From a bacterium (lineage in GTDB: Bacteria; Zhuqueibacterota; Zhuqueibacteria; Thermofontimicrobiales; Thermofontimicrobiaceae), in contig DSAU01000481.1 of the NCBI GenBank assembly GCA_011046315.1, positions 1-11,117 on the forward strand: 11,117 bases of DNA. The letters run 5' to 3'. Both the position numbers and the translations under genes were made by a program. This document shows positions 1 to 6,598 of the stretch, one piece after another. The notes below the pieces were generated by a model. That model was given only the letters and a program-made list of their open reading frames with translations, was not told the DNA's origin and ran no database searches. Numbering within the stretch: the first letter of the stretch is position 1; each line of letters starts with the position of its first letter.

Positions 1-2
1 AG

Positions 3-80
3 GTAATATTAAGAATGGAAAATCCAAATTCAGAAGGAAAGTATGAATTGATAATGGAAGTAATATTTAAAAGGAAATAG
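3..80 (+). CDS. Possible C-terminal tail of a gene cut by the window edge
   Basis: One frame is open from the left edge to a TAG at 78-80. It encodes about 25 residues ending in GKYELIMEVIFKRK. An in-frame ATG lies at 15-17 but has no clear Shine-Dalgarno sequence, so a continuing gene is more likely than a 21-residue peptide. A 7-bp hairpin (82-88 with 93-99, loop AGTA) follows the stop directly. The fragment is too short to assign to a family, and a chance open frame in AT-rich DNA is possible. Confidence 0.3.
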   Translation, partial: VILRMENPNSEGKYELIMEVIFKRK

Positions 81-936
<856 letters not shown>

Positions 937-1030
937 CCTCGCGCCGCTGAGCTTTCCGACCTCCGCAGTAAACAACCGAGTTATGCCCAATTATGCAGGC
1001 AAAAAAGCGGTTTTGGCATAAGAAAGCCAT

Positions 1031-1070
1031 GTCGTGATTAGAAAATATAAAATTTTATACATCCCACGAC
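1031..1070. repeat. Nested palindrome in the toxin-LysM gap
   Basis: A 14-bp perfect palindrome, TATAAAATTTTATA (1046-1059), lies between the arms of an inverted repeat GTCGTG (1031-1036) / CACGAC (1065-1070). Neither strand has a following U-tract, so this is not a simple terminator. The rest of the gap (987-1189) shows no reading frame. A second 14-bp palindrome, TTTGAAATTTCAAA (1170-1183), sits just beyond the LysM stop codon. Confidence 0.4.
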
Positions 1071-1189
1071 TGACCAAAAAAACTTTACCCACATAAACGA
1101 CACAACCAACCCCAACCATATTACTCCAATTAGCGGACATTCAAAAAAAGCACAGACCTGGTTTTTCAGTTTGAAATTTCAAAATGAAC

Positions 1190-1636
1190 TCAGGTAACGT
1201 TTCTGCCTCTGGCGGGAATTTTTAATTGCTTGCCGACTGTCAGGTCTCGTTCATCCTTTATTTTGTTGATTTTTTTAATGACGTCAGCCGGCACATCATA
1301 CGCCTCGGATAATTCACCGAGCGTTTCGCCTTCAATGACCACATGAACGAGCATCTTTTGTTGAGGGCTGGCAACAAAGTCCGGCTGGCTACTGCCAATA
1401 GAATCTCGCTGCCAGTCGTCAATTTTGGACGACACCGCCTGCTTAATTTGAGATGTTACTGCATTTTGAACTTTTTCAGCTATTTTTTCGGTTGGTATGA
1501 GCTTAAGGATTTTCTCCTTTAAAACAGGATAATTTATTTTAATATTTCCGGAAATAATTTCCTGTTTTTTAAGGTAGCCCATCCCCGCTTGAATGGCTAA
1601 CACCACCACCACAACCTTCACCAAAAACTTAAACAT
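1190..1636 (-). CDS. Membrane-anchored LysM-domain protein
   Basis: This is a 148-residue protein. An N-terminal hydrophobic segment (about residues 3-20, FLVKVVVVVLAIQAGMGY) lacks a clear signal-peptidase site and probably anchors the protein in the inner membrane. A charged, helix-prone linker follows (about 35-80). A single LysM domain sits at about 97-141 (VHVVIEGETLGELSEAYDVPADVIKKINKIKDERDLTVGKQLKIPA). LysM domains bind N-acetylglucosamine-containing glycans, usually peptidoglycan, so the domain should face the periplasm. The ATG at 1636 is preferred over an upstream in-frame TTG (1651) because GGAGGA lies 7 nt before the ATG and would overlap codons of the longer form. The gene is 142 bp from the next minus-strand gene and may have its own promoter. 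The specific role is unknown. Confidence 0.85.
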   Translation of the reverse strand: MFKFLVKVVVVVLAIQAGMGYLKKQEIISGNIKINYPVLKEKILKLIPTEKIAEKVQNAVTSQIKQAVSSKIDDWQRDSIGSSQPDFVASPQQKMLVHVVIEGETLGELSEAYDVPADVIKKINKIKDERDLTVGKQLKIPARGRNVT

Positions 1637-1643
1637 TTTTAAA

Positions 1644-1649
1644 TCCTCC
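1644..1649 (-). promoter_or_regulatory. Ribosome binding site that fixes the LysM start
   Basis: GGAGGA on the minus strand lies 7 nt before the ATG at 1636. An alternative TTG start at 1651 would place this sequence inside the coding region, so the ATG is the likelier start. Confidence 0.75.
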
Positions 1650-1713
1650 AAGAAGCCGATCTCGCGAGAATTAACGATGGGACAATGGGATTGTCACTTT
1701 ATATTCGGCAACT

Positions 1714-1744
1714 ATTATGCCACAACTTGTTGAAAATCTGACAA
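1714..1744 (-). promoter_or_regulatory. Weak candidate promoter for the LysM gene
   Basis: On the minus strand TTGTCA (1739-1744) and CATAAT (1714-1719) are separated by 19 bp, wider than ideal. Between this and the start codon is a short inverted repeat GACAAT-GGG-ATTGTC (1681-1695) that could be an operator or a leader hairpin. Each element is weak on its own. Confidence 0.3.
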
Positions 1745-1778
1745 CGGACTTTTTGCCCCAGTTTTAGCAGACCTCATT

Positions 1779-2024
1779 TCAGTTGGAGATGAGCCTGTGT
1801 TTCAAGATTCTATTGAACCGTGGAGTATAGATCAAATCATAGGTTTCATCTTTGCCGGGGAACAATTTCAGCACCGCTTCACGGACCGATTTCGTGAGGA
1901 TTATTGCTTCAACAGTTGACAAATCTTCTTGATACAAACGCGCCTCAGTTACATCAACAATGAATCGCAAATAGCGCATTTTCCGGTTTTCATCCTGAAT
2001 GTTATCGTCATTTTTGTTCACCAT
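1779..2024 (-). CDS. Conserved-looking hypothetical protein, 81 residues
   Basis: I do not recognise the family. The protein opens with a polar stretch (MVNKNDDNIQDENRK), followed by MRYLRFIVDVTEARLYQ, a helix-like KSVREAVLKLFPG and a basic C-terminal end (YTPRFNRILKHRLISN). No signal peptide or membrane segment is seen. Its first 17 bp overlap the 3' end of the Mut7-C RNase gene, and AAGGGAAG lies just before its ATG, so the two are probably translated in tandem. An internal ATG at codon 16 is a possible alternative start that would remove the overlap. Coupling suggests a functional link with the RNase, but nothing in the sequence shows what it is. Confidence 0.65.
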   Translation of the reverse strand: MVNKNDDNIQDENRKMRYLRFIVDVTEARLYQEDLSTVEAIILTKSVREAVLKLFPGKDETYDLIYTPRFNRILKHRLISN

Positions 2025-2478
2025 TTCTTCCCTTTAATTTTTTTAAAAATTGTTTTGCATGTTGCAAATGGCTGCCTTCCCAATAAACTTTATCACAGTT
2101 TTGACAGTAATAGAACTGACAAATTGTGTCGAAAATATAAGCCGGCACTCGATCGGCGACAACGGCTTTTTCAACCGGAATAATTTTTTGATTACAAATT
2201 GTACAGCGTGAAAAAACCAACCCCTCTGTCTTTAAATCAAAACACTGAACGACCTCTGTTAGTTGGGACTTCAGGTCGGTATCGTTCAACAATAATACCC
2301 GGTCTTTGTGCATTCGCCCTGCCAATGCTCTATCCCGTGTCAATAAAACTCTGTTTTCGAGATAACTGCAGAAGAACAAATCATCATCGGAAAAATCTGG
2401 CTGATAGATCGTATCATAGCCAAGTATTCTCAGCCAGCGCGCTAATTTCCCCAGCATTACATCAACGACAAATCGCAT
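2008..2478 (-). CDS. Mut7-C RNase domain protein (PIN-like fold plus zinc ribbon)
   Basis: This 156-residue protein has the full Mut7-C (DUF82) architecture. Residues 1-80 are the PIN-like nuclease part, with the signature MRFVVDVMLGKLARWLRILGYD, an acidic cluster at 28-33 (DFSDDD) and LLTRDRAL at 45-52. Residues 90-135 are a zinc ribbon with two Cys pairs, C92/C95 (RCTIC) and C125/C128 (YYCQNC), ending in KVYWEGSH. Conserved Asp residues (D6, the 28-33 cluster, D49) are likely metal ligands of the nuclease site. Stand-alone bacterial Mut7-C proteins are predicted RNases whose substrates are mostly unknown. The gene lies 65 bp downstream of the SDR gene, with a small GC hairpin (2506-2521) in the gap and only a weak ribosome binding site. 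It overlaps the next gene. Confidence 0.88.
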   Translation of the reverse strand: MRFVVDVMLGKLARWLRILGYDTIYQPDFSDDDLFFCSYLENRVLLTRDRALAGRMHKDRVLLLNDTDLKSQLTEVVQCFDLKTEGLVFSRCTICNQKIIPVEKAVVADRVPAYIFDTICQFYYCQNCDKVYWEGSHLQHAKQFLKKLKGRNGEQK

Positions 2479-2543
2479 AACTTAAATTGCTCTTGCTGTT
2501 TTTGGTCTCCCCGGGCGGAGAAATATAAAATATTTTAACAAAT

Positions 2544-3524
2544 TTAAAGCCAGCCCTGATCCCGATACCAGCGATAGAGCTCCCGAATACCTTTTTTAAT
2601 TTCAATTTTGGGAGTGAATCCCAACAGCCTCTCTGCTTTGCTGCTGTCAACCACCCAGTGTGGTTGTTTCATTTCCAATACTTTATCCCGATTCAACAAG
2701 GCTGGTTTCCGAGAGAGTCGGGCCACAATTTCTGCAATCCACGCTGTAAAATCCAATCCCCACTCCGGGATTCTGACAAAGACCGCTTTTTTCTCCAAAG
2801 CAGCAGCGACCATGTTTTCCCATTCTTCCATAAAACAACTTTTCCGGTTTGCCATAAAAAATATCTCATTGGCGCCATTGGGGTGTTCCGCTGCTAAAAC
2901 GATCCCATCAACCAAATCATTGATGTGAATGAGGCTCAGCGCCCTCGTTTTTTTCCCGATGAGCGGTTTGATTCCCATTTTAATGTTTTTAAAAATCGCC
3001 AGAATATCATCATCCCGGGGACCGTAAACCGACGGTGGGCGGATTATCGTTACCGGAAAATGTTTTCGGTAGCTCTCCGTCTCTAATTCCCCCTGCAATT
3101 TGCTCTTTCCGTAAATCGAAACCGGACAAGGCGGATCAATTTCTCGAAGCGGAGTTCCATCGGGACTGGGACCGGCTGCTGCCTGGCTGGAAATATAAAC
3201 AAATCGTTTCAGGTCCGGAGCATGTAAGCGGCAGGATTCAAGCAAATTTTTGGTACCCCGCTGATTGACTCGGAAAAATTCATCTTCATTCAGCGCCCGA
3301 ACTTTTCCGCTCAAATGATAAACATAATCCACCTTCTGAACTGCGCTCAACAGAGAATGAAAATCCGTAATATCTCCGTATAGCAATGAAACCGGCAGAT
3401 GTTGAATCCATTTCAGATCGCTTGTTTTTCTGACCAGACATCTTACCGAATAGTTTCTTCGAAGCAATCGTTCTACCAAATGGCTGCCAATAAAACCGTT
3501 AGCTCCCGTGATCAACGCCAGCAT
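2544..3524 (-). CDS. Extended SDR, NAD(P)-dependent epimerase/dehydratase; candidate ceramide reductase
   Basis: This 326-residue extended short-chain dehydrogenase/reductase has the Rossmann motif TGANGFIG (6-13), VYHLSGKV (68-75) as the NNAG-equivalent strand, the active-site serine region YISSQAA (110-116), and the catalytic Tyr138/Lys142 of YGKSK. RPPSVYGPRD follows, then a 3-beta-hydroxysteroid-dehydrogenase-like C-terminal half ending in an ELYRWYRDQGWL helix. Extended SDRs of this type reduce or epimerise hydroxy and keto groups. Bacterial ceramide reductase (CerR of Caulobacter and Bacteroides) belongs to this broad group. The gene is divergent from a serine palmitoyltransferase gene with a shared 207-bp promoter region, which is why a sphingolipid role is proposed. 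A sugar epimerase or sterol-type dehydrogenase is the alternative. AGGGTG precedes the ATG by about 5 nt. Confidence 0.85.
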   Translation of the reverse strand: MLALITGANGFIGSHLVERLLRRNYSVRCLVRKTSDLKWIQHLPVSLLYGDITDFHSLLSAVQKVDYVYHLSGKVRALNEDEFFRVNQRGTKNLLESCRLHAPDLKRFVYISSQAAAGPSPDGTPLREIDPPCPVSIYGKSKLQGELETESYRKHFPVTIIRPPSVYGPRDDDILAIFKNIKMGIKPLIGKKTRALSLIHINDLVDGIVLAAEHPNGANEIFFMANRKSCFMEEWENMVAAALEKKAVFVRIPEWGLDFTAWIAEIVARLSRKPALLNRDKVLEMKQPHWVVDSSKAERLLGFTPKIEIKKGIRELYRWYRDQGWL

Positions 3525-3586
3525 ATTGCACCCTGTTTATTACACAAAATCAAAAAAAATCGCCCATTACTGAAACGACGCCGTCA

Positions 3587-3620
3587 ATTATAAATATAAA
3601 ATATATTGTCAATAATGCAA
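3587..3620 (-). promoter_or_regulatory. Candidate promoter for the SDR gene (divergent side)
   Basis: Two overlapping readings exist on the minus strand. TTGCAT (3615-3620) with TATATT (3593-3598) at 16 bp is acceptable. TTGACA (3607-3612) with TATAAT (3587-3592) has a spacing of only 14 bp, too short for standard sigma-70. The region is strongly AT-rich and directed toward the SDR gene. Confidence 0.4.
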
Positions 3621-3657
3621 GAATTTAATAACATTTTTTCCCAGTTTCATTTTAATC

Positions 3658-3686
3658 TTGACAATGATGAAAAAGCTTTTTATATT
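3658..3686 (+). promoter_or_regulatory. Sigma-70 type promoter for the serine palmitoyltransferase operon
   Basis: TTGACA (3658-3663) and TATATT (3681-3686) are separated by an ideal 17 bp, placing the transcription start near 3693 and leaving a leader of about 40 nt. TTGACAAT here (3658-3665) is the inverted copy of ATTGTCAA at 3605-3612 on the divergent side. These may simply be two -35 elements, or a shared operator. Confidence 0.75.
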
Positions 3687-3719
3687 TTACAGTAAATTAA
3701 ATTTTTTTTAACCAGCTGC

Positions 3720-3724
3720 GAGGA
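3720..3724 (+). promoter_or_regulatory. Ribosome binding site supporting a TTG start
   Basis: GAGGA lies 7 nt before TTG 3732. The next in-frame ATG is codon 37, past conserved N-terminal sequence, so the TTG is the likely start. Confidence 0.75.
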
Positions 3725-3731
3725 CACTACT

Positions 3732-4916
3732 TTGGACTTATTTGAAAAATGCTACAAAGACACCCGCGTGGATGAGGCAATTGCTAAAGGCTACTATCCC
3801 TATTTTAAAGCAATCCAATCCGGAGCCGGGTCAACCGTCATGATCGATGGAAAAAAATATATCATGATCGGCTCTAACAACTATCTGGGGCTCACTCAGG
3901 ATCCCCGCATCAAGGAAGCCGCAATTGATGCACTGGAAACTTTTGGTTCGGGCTGTACCGGTTCCCGATTTCTCAATGGTACGCTAATACTGCACGAAGA
4001 GTTGGAAGAAAAGTTGGCGCATTTCGTTAAAAAGGAAGCGGCGCTGGTTTTTTCAACAGGTTTTCAAACCAACCAGGGGACAATTGCTTCATTAGTTGGA
4101 AAAGATGATCTTATTTTGGGCGATCGCGAAAATCACGCCAGTATCCTCGAGGGTTGTCGTCTGTCTTTTGGCAAGACCTACAAATACAAACACAACGACA
4201 TGAAAGACCTCGAGCGTCTGCTAAAAAATTTTGATTCCAACACCGGCGGCAAACTTGTCGTCACTGATGGCGTTTTCAGCATGGGAGGCGATATTGTTAA
4301 TCTCGACCATCTGGTTGAATTAAAAAAGAAATATAACTTCAGACTTATGCTCGATGATGCCCATTCCTGCGGTGTTCTCGGAAAATATGGGAGGGGAACC
4401 GGCGAGCACTTTGATTTGGAAGATGATGTGGATTTGATTATGGGAACTTTCAGCAAATCTTTCGCATCTCTGGGCGGTTTTATCGCCGGCGAGGCCAAGG
4501 TAATTCAATACATCAAACACAATGCCAGAGCGCTAATTTTTTCGGCGAGTATGCCCCCTTCTGCTGTCGCGACCGTGAACAAAGCGCTCGATATTCTCAA
4601 ATCCGAACCCGAACGGCTGGAAAGACTCTGGACAAATACGGCAAAAATGAGAAAAGCTTTCCAGGAAATGGGATTTAATACCGGCAGATCGCAAACGCCT
4701 ATTATCCCGCTTATCATCGGCGATGATATGAAGACGTTTGGTTTTTGGAAACTGCTATTCGAATATGGAATCTTCAGCAATCCTGTCATCAGCCCGGCGG
4801 TTGAACCGGGACAGGCGCTGATCAGAACCAGCTATATGGCAACTCACACTGATGACGAACTGGATCACGTGCTGGAAATTGTTTTTAAACTGGGGAAAGA
4901 ATTCGGTTTGATTTAA
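3732..4916 (+). CDS. spt: Serine palmitoyltransferase-like alpha-oxoamine synthase (PLP-dependent)
   Basis: This 394-residue fold-type I PLP enzyme of the alpha-oxoamine synthase family would condense an amino acid with an acyl thioester and release CO2. Landmarks are GSNNYLGL (47-54), the GSGCTGSRFLNGT loop (72-84), DRENHASI with the PLP-stacking His135, LDDAHSCGVLG (207-217; Asp209 to the pyridine N, His211), and the Schiff-base Lys242 in GTFSKSFASLGGF. PAVEPGQALIRTSYMATHT (355-373) carries the C-terminal carboxylate-binding Arg365. The GTFSKSFASLGGF form and the long N-terminal lead resemble Bacteroidota-type serine palmitoyltransferases (first step of sphingolipid synthesis) more than KBL (threonine catabolism) or BioF (biotin), but motifs alone cannot fully separate them. 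The start is TTG. A GNAT-like gene follows after 110 bp and a candidate ceramide reductase is divergent. No acyl carrier protein gene is seen. Confidence 0.85.
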   Translation: MDLFEKCYKDTRVDEAIAKGYYPYFKAIQSGAGSTVMIDGKKYIMIGSNNYLGLTQDPRIKEAAIDALETFGSGCTGSRFLNGTLILHEELEEKLAHFVKKEAALVFSTGFQTNQGTIASLVGKDDLILGDRENHASILEGCRLSFGKTYKYKHNDMKDLERLLKNFDSNTGGKLVVTDGVFSMGGDIVNLDHLVELKKKYNFRLMLDDAHSCGVLGKYGRGTGEHFDLEDDVDLIMGTFSKSFASLGGFIAGEAKVIQYIKHNARALIFSASMPPSAVATVNKALDILKSEPERLERLWTNTAKMRKAFQEMGFNTGRSQTPIIPLIIGDDMKTFGFWKLLFEYGIFSNPVISPAVEPGQALIRTSYMATHTDDELDHVLEIVFKLGKEFGLI

Positions 4917-5013
4917 ACTCAAAATATGACAAAAACCATGAAACAGACATAGCACACACCTGACATGCTCTCTCTGTTGAATTGATGCCGCAAATGGTCA
5001 GGAGTTGTTTTTT

Positions 5014-5019
5014 GAGGAG
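5014..5019 (+). promoter_or_regulatory. Ribosome binding site that fixes the GNAT-like start
   Basis: GAGGAG lies 7 nt before ATG 5027. A longer frame reaching back to TTG 4982 has no such site and would place this sequence inside the coding region. Confidence 0.8.
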
Positions 5020-5026
5020 ACCTAAA

Positions 5027-6154
5027 ATGTCCAACGATTACATCGAGATATTCCACGCAACCAGTAAACAGGACCTGAAAAAACTGGTTAAATTTCCCTG
5101 GAAAATTTACCAACACGATCCTTGCTGGGTTCCGCCGCTGATTCGCCAGCAGCTCGACAACGTCAATAAAAATAAACACCCCTTTTTCGAACATTCTGAA
5201 GTAGATTTTTTTCTCGCCACGCGAAACAACAAGCTTGTTGGAACTGTGGCCGCAATATTGAACAATCGTCACAATCAATTTCACCAGGAGAATGTCGGCT
5301 TCTTCGGATTTTTTGAGACGATAAATGACTACCAGGTTGCGGAAAAATTATTGGATACGGCCATGGAATGGGGTAAGCAGAAAAATTTACACGCCATCCG
5401 AGGACCAGAAAATTATTCGCAGAATGAAATCTGCGGACTGTTAGTTGATGGATTCAATTATCCGCCAGTTATTTTAATGGGGCACAATCCGCCCTATTAT
5501 CAAACTTTTATCGAACAATACGGATTTGTCAAAGCCATGGATTTGTGGGCGTATTATCTCGACGCAGAAACCATGAAAATGTCTGATCGGGTGATTAAGG
5601 TCGTTAACCGCATCAAACAGCGCAGCCAATTTACATTCCGAAAAATCAATAAAAAGGACATCAAAAACGAAATCGAACGGGTCAAACAGATTTACAACAA
5701 AGCCTGGGAAATGAACTGGGGTTTCGTCCCCCTGACCGACCACGAAATCGACCACATTGCAAAAGAGCTGGTTCAGATTATCGATGAGGATGTGGTTTAC
5801 TTTGCCGAGTTAAATGGAAAACCGGTCGGGTTTTCACTTTCATGTCCCGACATTAATCAAGCACTCATTAAAATCAACGGGAGATTGTTCCCGTTCGGTC
5901 TGTTTAAGCTGCTGTATCACATTCGGAAAATTAATCGACTTCGAGTCATTATCATGGGCGTGCTGCCCGAATATCGTAACCATGGCATCGATCTGGTCTT
6001 TTATGTTGACACCTATCAAAACGGAATTAAAAAGGGGTACAACTGGGGAGAGTTTTCCTGGATTCTTGAAAACAACGACGCGATGAATACTGCATTGCAA
6101 AACATTGGCGCTAAAATCTATAAAACTTATCGAATCTATGAAAAGCAGATATGA
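5027..6154 (+). CDS. Long GNAT-fold acyltransferase-like protein; candidate ceramide synthase step
   Basis: This 375-residue cytosolic protein resembles a family of long GNAT-related proteins annotated as N-acetyltransferase or YghO-like. The first half carries FPWKIYQHDPCWVPPL (23-38), a block typical of the family, and FFLATRNNKLVGTVAAILNNRHN (61-83), a GNAT-like strand pair. The middle has RGPENYSQNEICGLLVDGFNYPPVILMGHNPPYY (125-158). The second half holds VYFAELNGKPVGFSLSCPD (257-275) and the acyl-CoA-loop-like IMGVLPEYRNHGI (309-321), close to the R/Q-x-x-G-x-G/A motif. A bacterial ceramide synthase described in Caulobacter is, to my knowledge, a GNAT-type protein, so placement behind serine palmitoyltransferase suggests N-acylation of the sphingoid base. 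That assignment is inference. There is no signal peptide. The next gene follows after 51 bp with no visible terminator. Confidence 0.75.
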   Translation: MSNDYIEIFHATSKQDLKKLVKFPWKIYQHDPCWVPPLIRQQLDNVNKNKHPFFEHSEVDFFLATRNNKLVGTVAAILNNRHNQFHQENVGFFGFFETINDYQVAEKLLDTAMEWGKQKNLHAIRGPENYSQNEICGLLVDGFNYPPVILMGHNPPYYQTFIEQYGFVKAMDLWAYYLDAETMKMSDRVIKVVNRIKQRSQFTFRKINKKDIKNEIERVKQIYNKAWEMNWGFVPLTDHEIDHIAKELVQIIDEDVVYFAELNGKPVGFSLSCPDINQALIKINGRLFPFGLFKLLYHIRKINRLRVIIMGVLPEYRNHGIDLVFYVDTYQNGIKKGYNWGEFSWILENNDAMNTALQNIGAKIYKTYRIYEKQI

Positions 6155-6205
6155 AGCTACAACCTAAATTTTTAATCTTTGATATTCTTTGTTTAGGGGT
6201 CAATT

Positions 6206-6598
6206 ATGAATATCAAATACCATTTCGTTTTGCTGATTGTTTCGCTGTTTGTTGTTCTAATCAGCGGTTGTAAGGAGGATGAGCTGCGAAAAGTTGATCC
6301 GGAGCTCCGGTTAACCCTTAAATCACTGAAGGAAAAATCCCAGCTCGATCAGCAGTTATCGGTTATGTTTAAAGTTAATGAAGATTTGACAGATCTGCAG
6401 CTATCGATACTGAATAAAAAGGAAATCAACATCATCGCCAATATTGGTCCTATTTATACCGCATCATTGCCCGCCAAACGGGTCATTGATCTGGCAAAGA
6501 TGAAATTTGTTGACGCCATTCAAGGAGCAAAGCAGGCAAGGCTACATTCTCCTGATTCAATCAAATCCAAAATTAAAATCGAGGAGATTGAAAAATGA
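6206..6598 (+). CDS. Lipoprotein made of a free-standing subtilase propeptide-like domain
   Basis: This 130-residue lipoprotein has a basic N-terminus, a hydrophobic core, and the lipobox LISGC with lipidated Cys22. The mature part lines up by eye with the propeptide of the protease encoded next. RKVDPELRLTLKS (28-40) matches QKLDPYLGLMLEH (31-43 of the protease), and 51-112 (LSVMFKVNEDLTDLQ to FVDAIQGAKQARL) matches 65-122 (IPVLIKTELSRSDLN to IHYIQSAKTAS) with the same strand-helix-strand rhythm. Subtilase propeptides (I9 type) act as intramolecular chaperones and inhibitors, so this is probably a membrane-tethered inhibitor or folding helper in trans. AGGGG precedes ATG 6206 by 6 nt. Its stop overlaps the protease start by ATGA, which couples translation. 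I know of no named family for it. Confidence 0.8.
   Translation: MNIKYHFVLLIVSLFVVLISGCKEDELRKVDPELRLTLKSLKEKSQLDQQLSVMFKVNEDLTDLQLSILNKKEINIIANIGPIYTASLPAKRVIDLAKMKFVDAIQGAKQARLHSPDSIKSKIKIEEIEK

Noticed and set aside
2506..2521. GC hairpin between the SDR and Mut7-C genes as a terminator
   Set aside because: The stem is only 5 bp and is followed on the minus strand by CCAAAAACAG, not a U-tract, so read-through into the RNase gene is likely.
4919..5284. Minus-strand frame across the synthase-GNAT gap
   Set aside because: It runs antisense into the well-supported GNAT-like gene and has no recognisable domain or start signal.
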